Under the pieces are notes generated by a model, which was not told where the DNA came from, searched no databases, and was given only the letters and a program-made list of their open reading frames with translations. The position numbers and the translations under genes were made by a program. From Halosimplex amylolyticum (GTDB lineage: Archaea; Halobacteriota; Halobacteria; Halobacteriales; Haloarculaceae), in the NCBI RefSeq assembly GCF_051414035.1, contig NZ_JBLKNW010000003.1:124001-188000 (forward strand): DNA of 64,000 nt. The letters run 5' to 3'. Shown here one piece after another: positions 60,845 to 64,000 of this stretch (positions are counted from its first letter, which is position 1; every line of letters begins with the position of its first letter).

Positions 60845-62647
60845 ATGAGTGACGATTTGATTCCTGATGAAAAGGCAGGCATCCGTGAGCGAGTGGAAGC
60901 GCTCGCACTTCTTGCTCGGTTTCGACCGATATTTACAGTCTCGATCATTGTTATTAGCGTTTTCGCGGCTCTATTCGAGGGTATCGGCCTCGGATTCATT
61001 CTTCCGATTATCGAAACGGTACGTAACGGGTCAGGCGGCGGCGGCGTAATACTCACCACCTTTAGAAGAGCATACAATTTTCTCGGGGTCCCATTCGAAC
61101 TCGGATACATCGTGGCTGGCGTGTCGGCAGTCATGGCACTGCGATTTACGATGAGTTTCCTCGTCGCGTGGTTGCGAGCCGCGCTGAGCGCGAGGTACGT
61201 CGAGTACCTTCAGACTGAGACCTTCGAATACGCGATGGACGCCTCCGTCCAGTACTTCGACATTAACGGGTCGGACGACATCATCAACGCTATCATCACG
61301 CAGGCAAAGTACGCTGGTGAAATCATCCAGTGGGTTGTCCGCCTCATCGAGCAGGGGCTTTTGACGCTGATGTACTTTCTCATCGCACTGTACTTGGCTC
61401 CGGTACTGACGATACTGACCGGCGTCGTGCTCAGTGGATTTCTTGTCCTCAGTCGGGTCGTCCTCGAGTCGGGATATGACGTCGGTGACCGTGTCGCGGA
61501 GGCGAACGAACAACTGCAGGAGACGGTGCAAGCGGGCGTGCAGGGGATCCGAGACGTAAAACTCTACACACTCGCCGACGAGATGACCAGCGATTTCCGA
61601 GCGCGCGCAAATCAACTCGCAACGGCACAGATCCGTCTTCGGCGCAACGAAGCGGCGATCGGGAATTTCTACCAGTTGGTCACTGTCGTGACCGTATTCG
61701 TCCTCATCTACGTCGCGCTCGAATTCTTCGAACTTACGTTGAGTGAACTCGGACTGTTCTTGTTCGCGATGTTCCGGTTGGGGCCGCGTGCAAGTACATT
61801 GAACAATTTAATATACAAGGTCGAAGGGGGGCTACCGCATCTCGTGTATACGGAGCAGTTCGTCTCTGAGATGCGAAAGTACGGTGAAACAGAAATAGAC
61901 GATCCGAAACCGGTCCCCTCGCCAATAGAGAGGCTCCAGTTCGACGACGTAACATTCGCGTATGAGGAATCGGAGACGGTTCTCGAGGATATCTCGTTTT
62001 CCGTCGATGCTGGAATGTTCGTCGCATTCGTCGGCCCTTCAGGTGCGGGGAAATCAACCGTTGCTTCGCTTCTCTCCCGCATGTACGTCCCGGACAACGG
62101 CCAACTGACCATCAATGAGGAACCGATCGGTGATTTCGGCCTCGCCGACTGGCGCGATCACGTGGCAGTCGTCAGACAGGGCCCCCACATCTTCGATGAC
62201 ACGCTCTGGTACAATATCACGATCGCTGACCGGAGTGTCTCCGAAGACGAGGTCAAACGAGTCTGTGATATCGCACAGGTCACGGAGTTCTTAGACGAGC
62301 TACCACACGGGTTCGAGACGGAACTGGGCGACAATGGGGTCCGTCTTTCTGGCGGTCAGCGCCAGCGCATCGCCGTCGCCCGAGCACTGCTCAAGGACGC
62401 TGACGTATTGGTATTGGACGAGGCGACAAGTGACCTCGACACGACGATCGAAGAGCGGGTTCACTCCGGAATTGAAGCACAAAGCGGCGACACGATCATG
62501 ATCGTAATCGCTCACCGATTGTCGACGGTGAAGAACGCCGACACTATCTACACGATGGAGGACGGGAAGATCATCGAGTCGGGAGAACACGAGAAGCTCC
62601 TCGACCGAGACGATAAGTACAGTGAACTCTATTCCAACCAGCACTGA
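60845..62647 (+). CDS. ABC transporter/lipid-linked glycan flippase (MsbA/PglK-like)
   Basis: 600 residues. The N-terminal membrane domain has six helices (FTVSIIVISVFAALFEGIGL, ELGYIVAGVSAVMALRFTMS, LLTLMYFLIALYLAPVLTIL and others). The ATPase has Walker A GPSGAGKS, Q-loop VVRQGPHIF, signature LSGGQRQRI, Walker B VLVLDEATSDLD and switch IVIAHRLST. A single-polypeptide half transporter is expected to dimerise. In a glycan cluster with a sugar transferase and AglB-like protein, a role in turning lipid-linked oligosaccharide to the outside is likely. The next gene begins 5 bases after the stop. Confidence 0.9.
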   Translation: MSDDLIPDEKAGIRERVEALALLARFRPIFTVSIIVISVFAALFEGIGLGFILPIIETVRNGSGGGGVILTTFRRAYNFLGVPFELGYIVAGVSAVMALRFTMSFLVAWLRAALSARYVEYLQTETFEYAMDASVQYFDINGSDDIINAIITQAKYAGEIIQWVVRLIEQGLLTLMYFLIALYLAPVLTILTGVVLSGFLVLSRVVLESGYDVGDRVAEANEQLQETVQAGVQGIRDVKLYTLADEMTSDFRARANQLATAQIRLRRNEAAIGNFYQLVTVVTVFVLIYVALEFFELTLSELGLFLFAMFRLGPRASTLNNLIYKVEGGLPHLVYTEQFVSEMRKYGETEIDDPKPVPSPIERLQFDDVTFAYEESETVLEDISFSVDAGMFVAFVGPSGAGKSTVASLLSRMYVPDNGQLTINEEPIGDFGLADWRDHVAVVRQGPHIFDDTLWYNITIADRSVSEDEVKRVCDIAQVTEFLDELPHGFETELGDNGVRLSGGQRQRIAVARALLKDADVLVLDEATSDLDTTIEERVHSGIEAQSGDTIMIVIAHRLSTVKNADTIYTMEDGKIIESGEHEKLLDRDDKYSELYSNQH

Positions 62648-62651
62648 TCCC

Positions 62652-63596
62652 ATGGCTGTTCATCCGTCGCCTGCGAGTGGGTGCCTGGTCATATCGCTCG
62701 ATACGGAGCTGGCGTGGGGGTACCACGGCTTCGGTGGCGGCGATCACCTCAGTACTGACGGACGACGCGAGCGTCGAAACGTGTCTCGTCTCGTAGAAAC
62801 GTTCGAGCGGCACGATGCACCCGCGACATGGGCAATCGTCGGCCATCTCATGCTAACAGAGTGCGACGGAGAGCACAAGGACCTCCCAAAACCGTCATAC
62901 CCGGAAGTCCGCGAGTGGTATCGCAATGACCCAGGGTCCTCCGCCGATGAACAGCCGCTCAGGTATGCGCCCGACATCTTATCGACTATCACGGGGTCGG
63001 GGGTTGAACACGAACTCGGACTGCACACATTCTCGCACGTGCTCTGTGACCGAGCAGGCTGTCCACCAGCAGTGCTTCGTGCTGAAATCGAGCGGTGCAG
63101 TGAGTTGGCCGAGGAGTTCGGATTCGACCCGGAGACGCTTGTCTTCCCCCGTAACGGCGCAGCTCATATAGAAGTTCTCGCCGACATGGGTATTTCCATC
63201 TACCGAGGGAAATCGGCCGATGCCGTACTCAGGCGAGAGCCCTTCGGCCGGTACCGTGAGTATCTGCGATTTCTGCTCCGGACTACACCCCCTGTTGTAG
63301 AACCGACGCAGACGCCCGAAGGAGTATGGAATCTCCCGGCCTCGCAGTCACTTATTTACGACCCACTCGACGAGATCAATGAGCTGTTTCCGACACACCC
63401 ACGCGTGAGACGTGCTGAAAAGGGCATTGCACGGGCCAAGCGCGAAAACAAGATATTTCATATCTGGTCACATCCCCACAATTACGACGAACAGATGTTT
63501 CGTGACCTTGAGCGGATTCTCTCATTCGCGGCGTCAGAAGGGGTGCCGGTACTGACCATGGCAGAGGCGGTCAACCGATTCGGGAACCGATCATGA
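62652..63596 (+). CDS. Polysaccharide deacetylase family protein
   Basis: 314 residues from ATG 62652. CLVISLDTELAWGYHG holds the catalytic Asp-Thr pair of NodB-like enzymes, APATWAIVGHLML the next block, HELGLHTFSHVLCDR the His-x3-His metal site (H-x-x-S-H) and PRNGAAHIEVLADMGI the third motif. HIWSHPHNYDE near the C-terminus gives the last histidine. It would remove acetyl groups from a glycan. No signal peptide, so it may act on the cytoplasmic precursor. Stop overlaps the next start (ATGA). Confidence 0.85.
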   Translation: MAVHPSPASGCLVISLDTELAWGYHGFGGGDHLSTDGRRERRNVSRLVETFERHDAPATWAIVGHLMLTECDGEHKDLPKPSYPEVREWYRNDPGSSADEQPLRYAPDILSTITGSGVEHELGLHTFSHVLCDRAGCPPAVLRAEIERCSELAEEFGFDPETLVFPRNGAAHIEVLADMGISIYRGKSADAVLRREPFGRYREYLRFLLRTTPPVVEPTQTPEGVWNLPASQSLIYDPLDEINELFPTHPRVRRAEKGIARAKRENKIFHIWSHPHNYDEQMFRDLERILSFAASEGVPVLTMAEAVNRFGNRS

Positions 63597-64000
63597 GTGA
63601 GCAGCGGACGGTTGTGTTCGGCCTCGACGGTGCCCACTTCGAACTACTCGAACCGTGGATCGAGGCAGGAGACTTGCCGAACGTTGCACAGGCGATGGGA
63701 GACGGTGTCACCGGCGACCTAGAGGTGGTTCTCCCACCAGTGACATCACCGAATTGGAAGGCGTACATGACCGGGAAGAACCCCGGAAAACTGGGGATAT
63801 TCTGGTGGGAAAACATCGATGTCGAGTCTCAGCGCATATATTATCCGGACGATCGAAAAAATCTGCAAACTGATTACTGGGAAATAATTGCTGAAGACAC
63901 GACCGTGGGTGTGGTGAACACGCCCACGACGTATCCACCAAAATCTATCGACGGCCATGTAGTGTCAGGACCACCAGATGGCCAGGGGTCGGGCTACACG
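63593..64000 (+). CDS. Type I phosphodiesterase/alkaline phosphatase family protein (partial)
   Basis: 136 codons to the right edge; the C-terminus is outside the window. TVVFGLDGAHFELLEPWIEA contains the metal-binding Asp, and LPPVTSPNWKAYMTGKNPGK with LGIFWW gives the nucleophile Thr/Ser-x-P motif and the TGKNPGKxGIF signature of this branch. It would cleave or transfer phosphate esters of sugars or lipids. ATG 63593 overlaps the deacetylase stop, so it is cotranscribed with the flippase and deacetylase. Confidence 0.85.
   Translation, partial: MSEQRTVVFGLDGAHFELLEPWIEAGDLPNVAQAMGDGVTGDLEVVLPPVTSPNWKAYMTGKNPGKLGIFWWENIDVESQRIYYPDDRKNLQTDYWEIIAEDTTVGVVNTPTTYPPKSIDGHVVSGPPDGQGSGYT

Noticed and set aside
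61031..62115. Minus-strand frames opposite the ABC transporter
   Set aside because: They are complementary shadows of a gene with all ABC motifs.

Overview
The window is haloarchaeal (class Halobacteria). It is GC-rich with acidic proteins and contains an Orc1/Cdc6 initiator, a TFB transcription factor, a Tat lipoprotein, archaeal-type surface glycoproteins, TATA-box promoters close to start codons and haloarchaeal-type IS200/IS605 elements. The genus cannot be fixed from sequence alone. A GH51 arabinofuranosidase would suit a polysaccharide-degrading lineage.

Layout. (a) 1-3516, minus strand: the N-terminal 1172 residues of a very large secreted glycoprotein, with about 16 copies of a 23-residue Gln/Ala/Gly repeat, five beta-sandwich repeats and a right-handed beta-helix running off the left edge. 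(b) 3.8-5.6 kb: a candidate replication origin, with TTCACTCG-core repeats in opposite orientations around AT-rich DNA and beside orc1/cdc6. (c) 5.8-24.3 kb: plasmid or integrative-element genes. These are a primase-like protein, a large TraD/VirD4/HerA-like ATPase, a dead PIN toxin beside its RHH antitoxin, GH51, a TumE/TumA-type toxin-antitoxin pair, an OB-fold protein, then DUF6735, TFB, a zinc ribbon, SWIM proteins and an archaeal AAA ATPase. Four of the genes in that last cluster share one promoter-proximal GC palindrome. (d) 24.3-35.4 kb: two same-orientation TnpB elements bracket a conjugation-type operon (VirB2-like, exported proteins, VirB6-like, VirB3-like, VirB4-like). One element splits a relE toxin at a scar that can be reconstructed to the base. 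(e) 35.4-40.4 kb: RHH antitoxin, PIN remnant, a third TnpB element of a different lineage with its own small regulator, small unknown genes and two convergent winged-helix genes. (f) 40.4-41.3 kb: a gene-free junction. (g) 41.3-64 kb: a surface-glycan locus. It has GDP-fucose synthesis genes (GMD-like, GFS-like), a polyprenyl-phosphate sugar transferase, asparagine synthase, a sulfatase, FkbM methyltransferases, several glycosyltransferases including a GT11 fucosyltransferase, a Wzy-like ligase/polymerase, a non-canonical AglB/STT3 with a LamG domain, an ABC flippase, a polysaccharide deacetylase and a phosphodiesterase.

How it fits together. The first two thirds look like a self-transmissible replicon or its integrated form: origin and initiator, replication protein, transfer ATPases, transfer membrane proteins and addiction modules. 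No integrase, relaxase or tRNA attachment site was found here. The last third reads as one pathway: a lipid-linked, probably fucosylated oligosaccharide is built, modified, flipped and then ligated or transferred. A mutated copy of the AglB N-terminus at 45.0 kb, with its promoter still recognisable, shows that this locus has been rearranged.

The main points for follow-up are the shared palindromic leader of four accessory genes, the two TnpB elements with deducible TTTAC target motifs and guide positions, the AglB-LamG protein that lacks a normal WWDYG motif, and the 23-residue repeat protein.
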